Assembly (NCBI RefSeq): GCF_025809055.1
Contig: NZ_CP075529.1
Location: forward strand, 2,467,501 to 2,531,500
Length of the DNA stretch: 64,000 bases
Direction of reading: 5' to 3'
Origin: Devosia sp.
GTDB taxonomy: Bacteria; Pseudomonadota; Alphaproteobacteria; Rhizobiales; Devosiaceae
Part shown: positions 23,585-32,179 of the stretch, in pieces
Layout of the letters: each line of letters begins with the position of its first letter
Position numbering within the stretch: position 1 is the first letter of the stretch
Made by a program: the position numbers and the translations under genes
The notes under the pieces: generated by a model
Databases searched by the model: none
Told to the model about the DNA's origin: nothing
Seen by the model: the letters and a program-made list of their open reading frames with translations, nothing else

Positions 23585-24957
23585 TCAGACTGGCCTCCTG
23601 GATCATCGGAAGTCTTGTCGTCGCCGGCATTGCGGCCTGGATCATCGCCCTGCCGGGCACATTGACCCTGGAAGTTGGCGGCCAGCGCATGCAGCCGGGC
23701 CTGGGCACCGCCGTGGTCATCCTGCTGGTGGCGGCAGCCCTGGTCATCGCCATCTGGGCCATTGTGCGGCGCATCATCGGCGCCCCCAAGGCCATGGCCC
23801 GCCGCCGGGCCGCCAAGCGCCGCGAGCAGGGCATAGAAGCCCTCTCGGACGCCGTCATTGCCCTGCAATCGGGCGACCCGGCCCGTGCCCGCATCATGGC
23901 GCGCGAGGCGCAGGCCCGGCTGCCCGGCAGCAATGCGGCCAAGCTGCTCGAGGCGCGCTCCGACCTCGCCCTGGGCGACATGTCGGCAGCCCGCGAGCAC
24001 TATCGCGCCCTTATCGCCAGCGAGAAAACCGCCGTTGCCGCCCTGACCGGCCTGTTCGATCAGGCCCGGACACAGAACCGGTCCGATGCCGCCCTGACCT
24101 TTGCCCGCAAGGCGCTGGCACTGTCCCCCGATGCCCAATGGGCGTCTCAGGCGGTGTTCGAGGACCTGACGCGACGCGGCCAATGGGCCGATGCCGTGGC
24201 CATGGTCAATAACGAGGTGGCCACCAGCCGCGAAGAGAAGGCCCACAAGCGTCGGCGCCAGGCCGTCATCGAAACAGCGCGGGCCCGGGAAAGTGAAATC
24301 GGCCAGCCCAATGCGGCGCTCGATCACGCCCTGACCGCGCTCAAGCTCCTGCCCGATTTCGTGCCCGCCGCACTCATCGCCGCCCGTATCTATTCGAGCC
24401 GCGGCGAGATCCGCCGCGCCCAGAGCGTGCTGCGCCGCATCTGGCGGTCCACCGGGCATGCCGATATCGCCGCGCTCTACACCCATGCCCAGCCCGGCGC
24501 CTCGGCCGTCGACCGGTTGAAGCGGGCCCAGGAGATCATCGAATTGCCACCGCCCCATAGGGCTGCCGGCATGGCCCTGGCCCGTGCGGCGATCGACGCC
24601 TATGACTGGCCTCTGGCGCGCCAGGCGCTTGCCCCCTTTGCCGGCGACGACGCAACGCAGGGCGTGTGCGGCCTCATGGCTGAAATCGAAGAGGGCCAGA
24701 ACGGCGATCAGGGCAAGGCACGGGAATGGCTGGCCAGGGCCGTGCGGGCCCCGCGCGATCCGGCCTGGACGGCGGATGGCATGATCAGCGACGAGTGGGA
24801 GCCCATCTCGCCGGTCACCGGCAGGCTCGACGCCTTTGAATGGAAGGTGCCCGTGACCTTGCCGGCGCGCATCGCCCCGCCCGGTGGTTCCGAACCTGTC
24901 GCGCAATTGCCCGCAGAGGCACCCTTGCCTCTTGCACCGGCCCAAAACCCGACGTAA
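23581..24957 (+). CDS. hemY: HemY family TPR protein
   Basis: A 458-aa protein with two N-terminal membrane helices (about 5-24 and 40-63), which is the HemY_N layout. A basic stretch (RRRAAKRREQG) and a series of TPR-like helical repeats (about 85-370) follow. It is the enterobacterial-type hemY of the hemC-D-X-Y arrangement, not protoporphyrinogen oxidase. Its biochemical role is unknown; it may scaffold haem synthesis at the membrane. The start codon overlaps the mitofilin-like gene. It is the last gene of this operon, and tRNA-Thr follows 13 nt later. Confidence 0.92.
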   Translation: MIRLASWIIGSLVVAGIAAWIIALPGTLTLEVGGQRMQPGLGTAVVILLVAAALVIAIWAIVRRIIGAPKAMARRRAAKRREQGIEALSDAVIALQSGDPARARIMAREAQARLPGSNAAKLLEARSDLALGDMSAAREHYRALIASEKTAVAALTGLFDQARTQNRSDAALTFARKALALSPDAQWASQAVFEDLTRRGQWADAVAMVNNEVATSREEKAHKRRRQAVIETARARESEIGQPNAALDHALTALKLLPDFVPAALIAARIYSSRGEIRRAQSVLRRIWRSTGHADIAALYTHAQPGASAVDRLKRAQEIIELPPPHRAAGMALARAAIDAYDWPLARQALAPFAGDDATQGVCGLMAEIEEGQNGDQGKAREWLARAVRAPRDPAWTADGMISDEWEPISPVTGRLDAFEWKVPVTLPARIAPPGGSEPVAQLPAEAPLPLAPAQNPT

Positions 24958-24970
24958 AAGGCCAGCCGTT

Positions 24971-25046
24971 GCCGCTTTAGCTCAGTTGGTAGAGCACATC
25001 ATTCGTAATGATGGGGTCGCGTGTTCGAGTCACGCAAGCGGCACCA
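24971..25046 (+). tRNA. tRNA-Thr (anticodon CGT)
   Basis: A complete 76-nt cloverleaf. The acceptor stem GCCGCTT pairs with AAGCGGC, the D-arm contains AGCTCAGTTGGTAGAGC, and the T-arm contains GTTCGAGTC. The CCA end is encoded. The anticodon stem CATCA/TGATG closes a TTCGTAA loop, giving anticodon CGT, which reads the threonine codon ACG. It follows hemY by 13 nt and converges with the acyltransferase gene, whose stop codon is only 4 nt away. No duplicated 3' end suggesting an integration site was seen. Confidence 0.97.
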
Positions 25047-25050
25047 CTTC

Positions 25051-25806
25051 TCAGCCCACTTCCGACAGCATGTCCAAGCGCTGCACCTGGCGTGCCGATG
25101 GTCGCACGCGGGTGGTCTGCAGGCCGGGCTCGGTGAACAGGGCCGCGCGCTCCTCCGGAGTCGACAGGAAAAACGGGAAGCGCCGCATGACCCGGTCGTA
25201 GATGACTTCGACCCGTGCGCCGAAGAGGCAGACCGGGAAGGTCAATTCGCCCCAGAACCCCTCGCCGGCCAGTTGCTCGAGCGCAAAGATGCGCCGGTAG
25301 AAGGCGCCGTGCTCGGGGCGGACCGAGGAGATGCAATGGGTGGTCTGGTAATATTCGCAGGCCATTACCGCAAGGCGCAGGGTCAGGTATGGCAGGGCGG
25401 GAAAGGCGAGCGAGGCCTCATGGTCCGCCGTGAACCGGCTGGGGTCGATGTAGCTCTCGCCACGCTCGAGCATGCCGCCCAGCACGTCGGGCCAGATCGT
25501 GCGGCTCGGCGATGTCGGCTCGCCGGCGGTCACCACATGCAGGCGAATGGAGCTGACCAGCTGGTTGTCGATATAGACGCCAAAGCACCGGCAGTTGGGC
25601 GCATCGTCATAAGCGTCGCGGGTCATGCCCACATCGTTGACGGGCACGAAATTCTCGCGCCGGTACGCCTCGTAGCGCAAGCGATAGACCGGATCCTCGC
25701 GATGCACCGGCGACACGCGCCGATACTCCACCCGGTCCAGAATATCCATCAGCGTGGTTGCGAAACGGGAAGCCGTTCCGGTCGAAGGGTGTGCCGCCAT
25801 ACCCAT
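25051..25806 (-). CDS. FeeM-like N-acyl amino acid synthase/acyltransferase
   Basis: A 251-aa protein resembling the FeeM-type branch of GNAT enzymes related to autoinducer synthases. These join fatty acyl groups from acyl carrier protein to amino acids. Visible family features are VYRLRYEAYRRENFV near the start, NCRCFGVYIDNQLVSSIRLHVV, a central IDPSRFTADHEASL, and MACEYYQTTHCISSVRPEHGAFYRRIF. No LuxR-type regulator is adjacent. ATG 25806 is preferred because GAGGG lies 8 nt upstream; an in-frame TTG at 25821 is possible. The product, if any, is not predictable from sequence. Confidence 0.78.
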   Translation of the reverse strand: MGMAAHPSTGTASRFATTLMDILDRVEYRRVSPVHREDPVYRLRYEAYRRENFVPVNDVGMTRDAYDDAPNCRCFGVYIDNQLVSSIRLHVVTAGEPTSPSRTIWPDVLGGMLERGESYIDPSRFTADHEASLAFPALPYLTLRLAVMACEYYQTTHCISSVRPEHGAFYRRIFALEQLAGEGFWGELTFPVCLFGARVEVIYDRVMRRFPFFLSTPEERAALFTEPGLQTTRVRPSARQVQRLDMLSEVG

Positions 25807-25942
25807 CCAAAGTGCCCTCAATTGCCCGGGCGGACCTTAACCATTTGTTAGGTATTCCCGCATTGGGAAAATTCCCATGGTGAGACGGGCGCGGATGACC
25901 CGGACGGGCAAAACGCAAATCAGGACAATGGTTTATAGTGGA

Positions 25943-28246
25943 TTAACTATGACTGTACTTTCTCGCCAGGCGCTGGCGCGGAAGCGGAGCATTGAGCCTG
26001 GCGATCAACTCGGCAATGTCGCGGGCCGGCAGCGGACGGCTGAACAGGTAGCCCTGGACCTGCTGGACATGGGTGTGTTCGAGCATGACCTGGAGCTGTT
26101 CCTCGGTTTCGACACCCTCAGCCACCACGGTCAGATCGAGATCGCGGCCCAGCCGGGCGACGCTGGCGAGCAGGCGCAGGGCCTTGGCCTGGCTGCCGAC
26201 ATCGATGACGAAGGAGCGATCGATCTTGAGCTTGTTGAACGGCAGGTCATTGAGATAGCTCAGTGAGGAATAGCCGGTGCCGAAATCGTCCAGGGCAATG
26301 GAAATACCCTGATGGTTCAGCCCGCCCAGCACGCGCTTGGCCAGTTGCGGCTCTTCGATGACGGCCGTTTCGGTCACTTCGATTTCCAGCCGTTGCGGGG
26401 GCAGATCGAACTCATCCAGCGCCGCATTGATCAGGCGCGACAGGTCGAGCCCGCGGAAGTCACGGGCCGATACATTGATGCCGACGCCGACGTCGCCCGT
26501 CCATTGACTGCATTCGCGCACCGCATTGCGGACCACCCAGGCCGTGATGTCGGACACCATGCCCATTTCTTCGGCCAGCGGAATGAAGGTCGCCGGCGAG
26601 ATCGGTCCGAGATCGGGATGCGTCCAGCGTGCCAGAGCCTCGCAGCTCACCACCTTGCGGGTGCGGATGTCCACGAGCGGCTGGAAGGCCAGGCTGATCT
26701 GCCCCTGGGCCACGGCGTCGGTCAGGTCGGCCTTGAGCCGCTGGCGATAGTGGTAGTCGATGTCCATCTGGGCATGGAAGACCTCGTTGCGGGCCTTGCC
26801 GTCGCCCTTGGCGGCATAGAGCGCCAGGTCGGCCTTGGTCATCAGGTCTTCGAGCGTATCGGTTGTCAGGGCCGACACGACAATGCCGGTGCTGACCCGG
26901 ACCGGCAGCGTGATGCCCTTGAGCAGGAACGGGTCGGCAAAGGCGGCCTGCACCATATCGGCGCTGGCCATGAAGGTATCGGCTTCCTGCCCCTGGCCGA
27001 TCAGGGCCACGAATTCGTCGCCACCCAGGCGGGCCAGCACGGCATTGGCCGGCAGGGCGTTTTGCAGGCGCGTCGCCACCTGGCGCAGCAATTCGTCGCC
27101 GACGACATGCCCATAGCTGTCGTTGACGTGCTTGAACTCGTCGATATCGATGATCATCAGCAGCGAGGGCTGCGCCCGGCTGGCGCGCTCGGCCAGCTCG
27201 TCCAGCGCCAGCTCACCAAAATAGTTGCGGTTGGGCAGACCGGTCAGCGTGTCGTGCCGGGCCATGAAGCTGATCCGCTCCTCGGCCTTTACGCGCTCGC
27301 TGATATCTTCGAACAAGAGAACGATGCGGGTGCCGCGGGCGCTGACCGTGACCTCGTAATAGAGGCCTGGGCCAAGGGCGAGGAGCACCTTGCCGGACTG
27401 GTTTTCGCCAACCATGGTGCCCAGCCGGTCGATGGCAGTCTGGGGGATGCGCCCGGTGGCAGCCAGATCGCTCAGCACGGCGTCGAACGGTTTGCCGATC
27501 AGGGCGTGAATATTGATCAGCGCCATGGTCCGAACGGCGCGCTCATTGGCCAGGGTCACGGTACCGTTTTCGTCGAGCATGCACAGCCCGTGCTCGAGCG
27601 TGGTAATGGCCAGGTCGAGTTCGGCGGCCAGGCGCGAGGCCTCCACCCGTCCATGCACGGCGCTGAGCAGGATGGACCTGATATCACCCGCGAGCTTGCG
27701 GAAACTGGCCAGCATGACAAGCAGCAGGACGGCCAGCACGGCATGGTAGGGATCGCCGCTGAGGAAGAAACCGAGCCCCATGGGCACGATCACCCCCAGC
27801 ATCTGCAGCGTCACCAGCCGGTCAAGCCCGAAATTGCGGGCACAGATGCCCACCATGACCGCGATGGAAAGAGAAATGCTGGCCAGTTCGGCAAAGGGAT
27901 CGTCCACCAGGGTCATGGCGAACAGGCACCACAGGCCATAGGCCAGGGCCAGCGCCGAACCCGTCCAGACAGCCCGGTCTTCCCAGTTGCGCGCGGTATG
28001 GGCATCGGTCTGGCCGATGCCTGCCCGCCAGAAGGCGCGCATGTTGAAATAGCGGATGATGCCGAGGACGACAAAGGCCACGGCGATGGCATAAAGCGCC
28101 AGCGATTGCGACCGGTAGGCCGTCAGCGCCGCCGAAAGCGCGCTGGCAAAGGCGCCAGCCAGCATCGCCCGCCGGTCACCATAGACGGAGCGGATGATGG
28201 ACACATAGTCCAGGGCGGGCATGGTTTTCTTGGCCGAGGTCAGCAC
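25943..28246 (-). CDS. membrane GGDEF-EAL cyclic-di-GMP protein
   Basis: A 767-aa protein with about six N-terminal membrane helices (25-190). A PAS-like region (about 210-320, EHGLCMLDENGTVTLANERA), a GGDEF domain and an EAL domain follow. The diguanylate cyclase site is intact (ARLGGDEFVAL). The phosphodiesterase signature is also intact (CEALARW, DDFGTGYSSLSYL, VVAEGVET), so both activities are possible. The signal sensed is unknown; a membrane cue is likely. It is monocistronic, with about 120 bp before the acyltransferase gene downstream. Cyclic-di-GMP proteins usually control motility, attachment or exopolysaccharide. Confidence 0.95.
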   Translation of the reverse strand: MLTSAKKTMPALDYVSIIRSVYGDRRAMLAGAFASALSAALTAYRSQSLALYAIAVAFVVLGIIRYFNMRAFWRAGIGQTDAHTARNWEDRAVWTGSALALAYGLWCLFAMTLVDDPFAELASISLSIAVMVGICARNFGLDRLVTLQMLGVIVPMGLGFFLSGDPYHAVLAVLLLVMLASFRKLAGDIRSILLSAVHGRVEASRLAAELDLAITTLEHGLCMLDENGTVTLANERAVRTMALINIHALIGKPFDAVLSDLAATGRIPQTAIDRLGTMVGENQSGKVLLALGPGLYYEVTVSARGTRIVLLFEDISERVKAEERISFMARHDTLTGLPNRNYFGELALDELAERASRAQPSLLMIIDIDEFKHVNDSYGHVVGDELLRQVATRLQNALPANAVLARLGGDEFVALIGQGQEADTFMASADMVQAAFADPFLLKGITLPVRVSTGIVVSALTTDTLEDLMTKADLALYAAKGDGKARNEVFHAQMDIDYHYRQRLKADLTDAVAQGQISLAFQPLVDIRTRKVVSCEALARWTHPDLGPISPATFIPLAEEMGMVSDITAWVVRNAVRECSQWTGDVGVGINVSARDFRGLDLSRLINAALDEFDLPPQRLEIEVTETAVIEEPQLAKRVLGGLNHQGISIALDDFGTGYSSLSYLNDLPFNKLKIDRSFVIDVGSQAKALRLLASVARLGRDLDLTVVAEGVETEEQLQVMLEHTHVQQVQGYLFSRPLPARDIAELIARLNAPLPRQRLARKYSHS

Positions 28247-28441
28247 GGCGTGGTTCCTGTTGCGGCACCATTCCGCCCGAAGGCTCTTAATAAGGCCTTG
28301 CCGATAACGTTTTCATCGCGGCTTTCCGCGCGATCAATGAATCCGAGGTTAATTCCTGCCGCCCGGGAAGAAAATGTGATCGGGCTGTGTATCCTTGCGG
28401 GTATTGATGCGTTGTGCTGGGGACGGCACAGGAGAATGAAA

Positions 28442-28732
28442 ATGGTCGAAAAACTATCGGCATCGGCGCGCGAGGCAGCTCTGGCATCGCTGCCGGCCTG
28501 GTCCTATCAGCCGGACAAAGACGCCATTGTCCGCAAGTTCGGCTTTGCGGATTTCTCGCATGCCTTTGCCTTCATGACCCGCGTGGCGCTTCTGGCGGAA
28601 AAGACCGGCCACCATCCGGAATGGTCCAATGTCTATGACAAGGTGACCATCACGCTTTCTACCCACGATGTCGGCGGGTTGAGCGAGAAGGATATCGCCA
28701 TGGCCGGCAAGATCGACGCCCTGGCCGGCTGA
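28442..28732 (+). CDS. phhB: 4a-hydroxytetrahydrobiopterin dehydratase (pterin-4a-carbinolamine dehydratase)
   Basis: A 96-aa PCD/DCoH enzyme that dehydrates 4a-hydroxytetrahydropterin formed by aromatic amino acid hydroxylases. The signature His-His-Pro of EKTGHHPEWSNVYDKV, followed by the downstream THDVGGLSEKD, matches the family pattern. ATG 28442 is preferred over ATG 28436 because AGGAG at 28430-28434 is 7 nt from the former and only 1 nt from the latter. No phenylalanine hydroxylase gene is visible nearby. It converges with dnaE2. Confidence 0.93.
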   Translation: MVEKLSASAREAALASLPAWSYQPDKDAIVRKFGFADFSHAFAFMTRVALLAEKTGHHPEWSNVYDKVTITLSTHDVGGLSEKDIAMAGKIDALAG

Positions 28733-28735
28733 CGC

Positions 28736-31700
28736 TCAATGGAAATTCCGCCCGCCGGGCAGCGCCGCATAGGCGCGGCGACGGGCCATTTCGATTTCAC
28801 GAACCGCGTCGCGATTGCGGCTATCGCTATGCGGCGGCCCCGACTTGCCCTCATCGGCCCGCGCCAGCAGGTGATCGCCGATATCCTTGCCATGCGACAG
28901 GTCGAGCAGGTGCGGGGTCAGATCCTCCATATCCTGGGCGATGACATGGATGACCCCCTGCCCCGACTGCACCTTGCCCCGCACCGCCAGCATGCGGCTG
29001 GACAGCAGGATTTTGCGCAGGCGGTCATCGCCATCGAAGAGGCTGGGCCAGACCACCAGGTTCGCAACCCCCGTTTCGTCTTCGAGCGTTACGAAGATCA
29101 CCCCGCTGGCGGTGCCGGGGCGCTGCCGGACCAGGACCAGGCCGGCCACCTCCACGATGACATCCTGGGGCACGGTCACGAGATTTTCCGCCCGCGTCGT
29201 GCCGCGCGCCATCAACATGGGCCTGAGAAATTCCACTGGATGGCCCTTGAGCGACAGCGAGAGCGTCGAATAGTCGTGGATGACCTCCTCGCCCGGCCCC
29301 ATCAGCGGCAGACCGGCGGGGCTCTCGGGATGCGTATCGGCCTCAGGGGAACGCGCCGCAAACAATGGCAGGGTTTCCGCGCCGTGGGTGCCCACCAGTC
29401 CCTTGACTGCCCAAAGCGCCTCCCGGCGATTGAGGCCCATGGAAGCAAAGGCATCGGCCCGCGCCAGTTTTTCGAGGCTGGCAATGGGAACGCCGGTGCG
29501 CAGCCAGAGATCGCGAACCGACCGATAGCCTGAACCGCGCCGGGCCACGATGCGGTTGATATCGGCCTCGGCCAGGCCTTCGACAAAGCTGAGGCCCAGC
29601 CGGATAGCCCGGTTCGAGAGAATGTCACCCGCCATTTCGGCATGGCGCGGCCAGATATGATCGGCAACCCGGCGCCCCGCATCAGCCTCGAGCACGCATT
29701 CGAGATCGGAGCGGTTGACGTCCGCTTCCAGCACCAGGACCCCGTGTTCGCGCGCATCGCGCACGATCTGGCTGGGAGCGTAGAACCCCATGGGCTGGGA
29801 ATTGAGCAGGGCGCAGGCAAACACATCCGGATAGTGGCACTTGAACCAGCAGGACACATAGACCAGCAGCGCGAAGCTGGCCGCATGACTTTCCGGAAAG
29901 CCATATTCGGCAAAGCCCTGGATCTGGGCGAAACTCTGCTTGGCGAAATCGAGCGTATAGCCATTGCCGATCATGCCGGCGATGAACTCGTCGCCGAACT
30001 GGGCGATCCTGCCGGTACGCCGCCAGGCGGCCATGGCCCGGCGCAACTGGTCCGCCTTGCCCGGCGAAAACCCGGCCCCGACAATGGCGATCTGCATGGC
30101 CTGTTCCTGAAACAGCGGCACGCCCAAGGTGCGTTCCAGCACATCCCTCAGGGCCGGGCTGGGATAGTCCACCTTTTCCAGTCCCTGCCGGCGGCGCAGA
30201 TAGGGATGGACCATATTGCCCTGGATCGGGCCGGGCCGCACGATGGCCACTTCCACGATGAGGTCGTAGAATTCCCTGGGTTTCAGCCGCGGCAGCATGG
30301 TCATCTGCGCCCGGCTTTCGATCTGGAACACGCCCAGCGTATCGGCCCGCTGGATCATGGCATAGACCCGTCCCTTGTCCATCGGACCCTGCCCCACCTC
30401 TTCGGCAAGCAGGTCGGTCAGGGTGTGGCGCCGGTCATAATGGACATGCAGCAGGTCGAAGGCGCGGCGCAGGCAGGTCAGCATGCCCAGGGCCAGGATA
30501 TCGACCTTGAGGATGCCCAGGGCGTCGATATCGTCCTTGTTCCACTCGATGATGGCCCGGCTGTCCATGGCCGATTGGCCGATGGGAACCAGGCTTTCGA
30601 GCGAATCCCGGGTGATGACGAAGCCGCCGACATGCTGGCTGAGATGGCGCGGAAAGCCGCGCAGCACCTTGACCACCTCGAACATCTGCGCCAGCACCGG
30701 ATCATCCGGATTGAGCCCGATACCCTTGAGGTCAGCCAGGTCGATCCGGCTGCCCCAGCCCCAGTGCAACTGATTGAAGGCGGCGACGATATCATCCGAT
30801 ACGCCAAAGGCCTTGGCCGTTTCCCTTATCGCGCCCTTGGAGCGGTAGGTGACGACATTGGCGGTCAGCCCGGTCCGGCGCCCGCCATATTTGCGATAGA
30901 CATATTGCATCACCTCCTCGCGCCGCTCATGCTCGAAGTCGACGTCGATATCGGGTGGCTCGTCGCGCTCGGTGGAAATGAACCGGCCGAAGACCAGCCG
31001 GGCCTGCGCCGGATTGACCTCGGTGATCCCGAGGCAAAAACAGACCGCTGAATTGGCGGCCGAGCCGCGCCCCTGACACAGGATCTTGCGGTCTTCCCTG
31101 GCATAGACGACGATATCGTGCACGGTCAGGAAATAGGCGGCATAGCCCTTGTAGGCGATGAGGCAAAGCTCGGTCCACAGGCTGCGCTTGACGGCATCGC
31201 TGACCCCTTGGGGATAGCGCCGCGCCGCACCCTGCCAGGTCAGCCGTTCCAGGGTCTGCTGCGCGGTTTCGCCATTGCCCACGGTTTCCTCGGGATAATT
31301 GTAGCGCAACTGGTCGAGCGAAAACCCGATCCGGCTGATCAACACCTGCGTCTGGGCAATGGCCTCGGGGTGATCGGCAAAAAGCCGGCTCATTTCCCCC
31401 GGCGTCTTGAGACCGCGTTCGGCATTGGCGGCAAGCCGGAACCCGGCACCGTCCAGCGTCACGTGTTCGCGAATGCAGGTGACCACGTCGAGCACGATGC
31501 TGCGGTCGGCCCGATGGTAGCGGGTATCATTGCTGGCGATCATGGCGGCGCCATGCCGGCGGGCCAGCGCGGCAATGCGGTTGAGCCGGGCCCGGTCGCC
31601 GCCATCGAAATGCGGCACGCCGGCCACCCAGACGCGCCCGGGCGCCTGCCGGCCGAGACGGTCCAGCGTCCCTTCCGTCAGGCCCCAATCCTGTTCGTCC

Positions 31701-32179
31701 GGCATGAGGATGAAGAGCTGGCCTTGCGAAAAGTCTTCGATCGGCCCCTGCTCCTCGGCTGAAACCGGCGCGCTGGTGCCGAAGAGATCGCTGAAGAACA
31801 GTCTCGGATTGCCCTTTTCGCCGCGGGTGTTGCCGATGGTCAGGAGCTTGCAGAGCCGGCCATAGGCGACCCGGTCGGATGGATAGGCCACGATATCGGG
31901 CGTGCCATCGGCAAAGCACAGCCGGACCCCGACAAGGTAGCGGAAATCGGGATGGTCATCCCGATGGTCCCGCGCCGTGACATAGCCCCGGACCACGCCG
32001 GCAAAGGAGTTGCGGTCGCATACGCCCAGCCCGGTCATGCCCATGGCCATGGCATGGGCAACCAGTTCCTCGGGATGCGAGCCGCCGCGCAGGAAGGAAA
32101 AATTCGTGGTGGTGACAAGTTCGGCATAGGGCGGCGCCCCCGTTGAGCCGGCACCAGCCGCGATCGGGCCCGTGGTCAT
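28736..32179 (-). CDS. dnaE2: error-prone DNA polymerase DnaE2 (ImuC)
   Basis: DnaE2 is the alternative C-family polymerase of the SOS mutasome, performing translesion synthesis with ImuA and ImuB. The 1147-aa protein has the PHP domain (YAELVTTTNFSFLRGGSHPEEL) and the catalytic acidic motif PPDIDVDFEHERR. The palm and fingers run through GRGSAANSAVCF, the helix-hairpin-helix region follows, and a C-terminal OB fold ends the protein. ATG 32179 overlaps the imuB stop by 4 nt (ATGA). It is the third gene of imuA-imuB-dnaE2 under a predicted LexA operator. In the family it is mutagenic and induced by DNA damage. Confidence 0.97.
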   Translation of the reverse strand: MTTGPIAAGAGSTGAPPYAELVTTTNFSFLRGGSHPEELVAHAMAMGMTGLGVCDRNSFAGVVRGYVTARDHRDDHPDFRYLVGVRLCFADGTPDIVAYPSDRVAYGRLCKLLTIGNTRGEKGNPRLFFSDLFGTSAPVSAEEQGPIEDFSQGQLFILMPDEQDWGLTEGTLDRLGRQAPGRVWVAGVPHFDGGDRARLNRIAALARRHGAAMIASNDTRYHRADRSIVLDVVTCIREHVTLDGAGFRLAANAERGLKTPGEMSRLFADHPEAIAQTQVLISRIGFSLDQLRYNYPEETVGNGETAQQTLERLTWQGAARRYPQGVSDAVKRSLWTELCLIAYKGYAAYFLTVHDIVVYAREDRKILCQGRGSAANSAVCFCLGITEVNPAQARLVFGRFISTERDEPPDIDVDFEHERREEVMQYVYRKYGGRRTGLTANVVTYRSKGAIRETAKAFGVSDDIVAAFNQLHWGWGSRIDLADLKGIGLNPDDPVLAQMFEVVKVLRGFPRHLSQHVGGFVITRDSLESLVPIGQSAMDSRAIIEWNKDDIDALGILKVDILALGMLTCLRRAFDLLHVHYDRRHTLTDLLAEEVGQGPMDKGRVYAMIQRADTLGVFQIESRAQMTMLPRLKPREFYDLIVEVAIVRPGPIQGNMVHPYLRRRQGLEKVDYPSPALRDVLERTLGVPLFQEQAMQIAIVGAGFSPGKADQLRRAMAAWRRTGRIAQFGDEFIAGMIGNGYTLDFAKQSFAQIQGFAEYGFPESHAASFALLVYVSCWFKCHYPDVFACALLNSQPMGFYAPSQIVRDAREHGVLVLEADVNRSDLECVLEADAGRRVADHIWPRHAEMAGDILSNRAIRLGLSFVEGLAEADINRIVARRGSGYRSVRDLWLRTGVPIASLEKLARADAFASMGLNRREALWAVKGLVGTHGAETLPLFAARSPEADTHPESPAGLPLMGPGEEVIHDYSTLSLSLKGHPVEFLRPMLMARGTTRAENLVTVPQDVIVEVAGLVLVRQRPGTASGVIFVTLEDETGVANLVVWPSLFDGDDRLRKILLSSRMLAVRGKVQSGQGVIHVIAQDMEDLTPHLLDLSHGKDIGDHLLARADEGKSGPPHSDSRNRDAVREIEMARRRAYAALPGGRNFH

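Noticed and set aside
24971..25046. tRNA-Thr as the attachment site of an integrated element
   Set aside because: The 3' end is not duplicated in the following sequence that I can see, and no integrase lies nearby.
26312..28441. Long plus-strand open frame antisense to the GGDEF-EAL gene
   Set aside because: It is a shadow of the high-G+C minus-strand gene; its residues are repetitive and lack domains. Only its last part, from 28442, is the real phhB.
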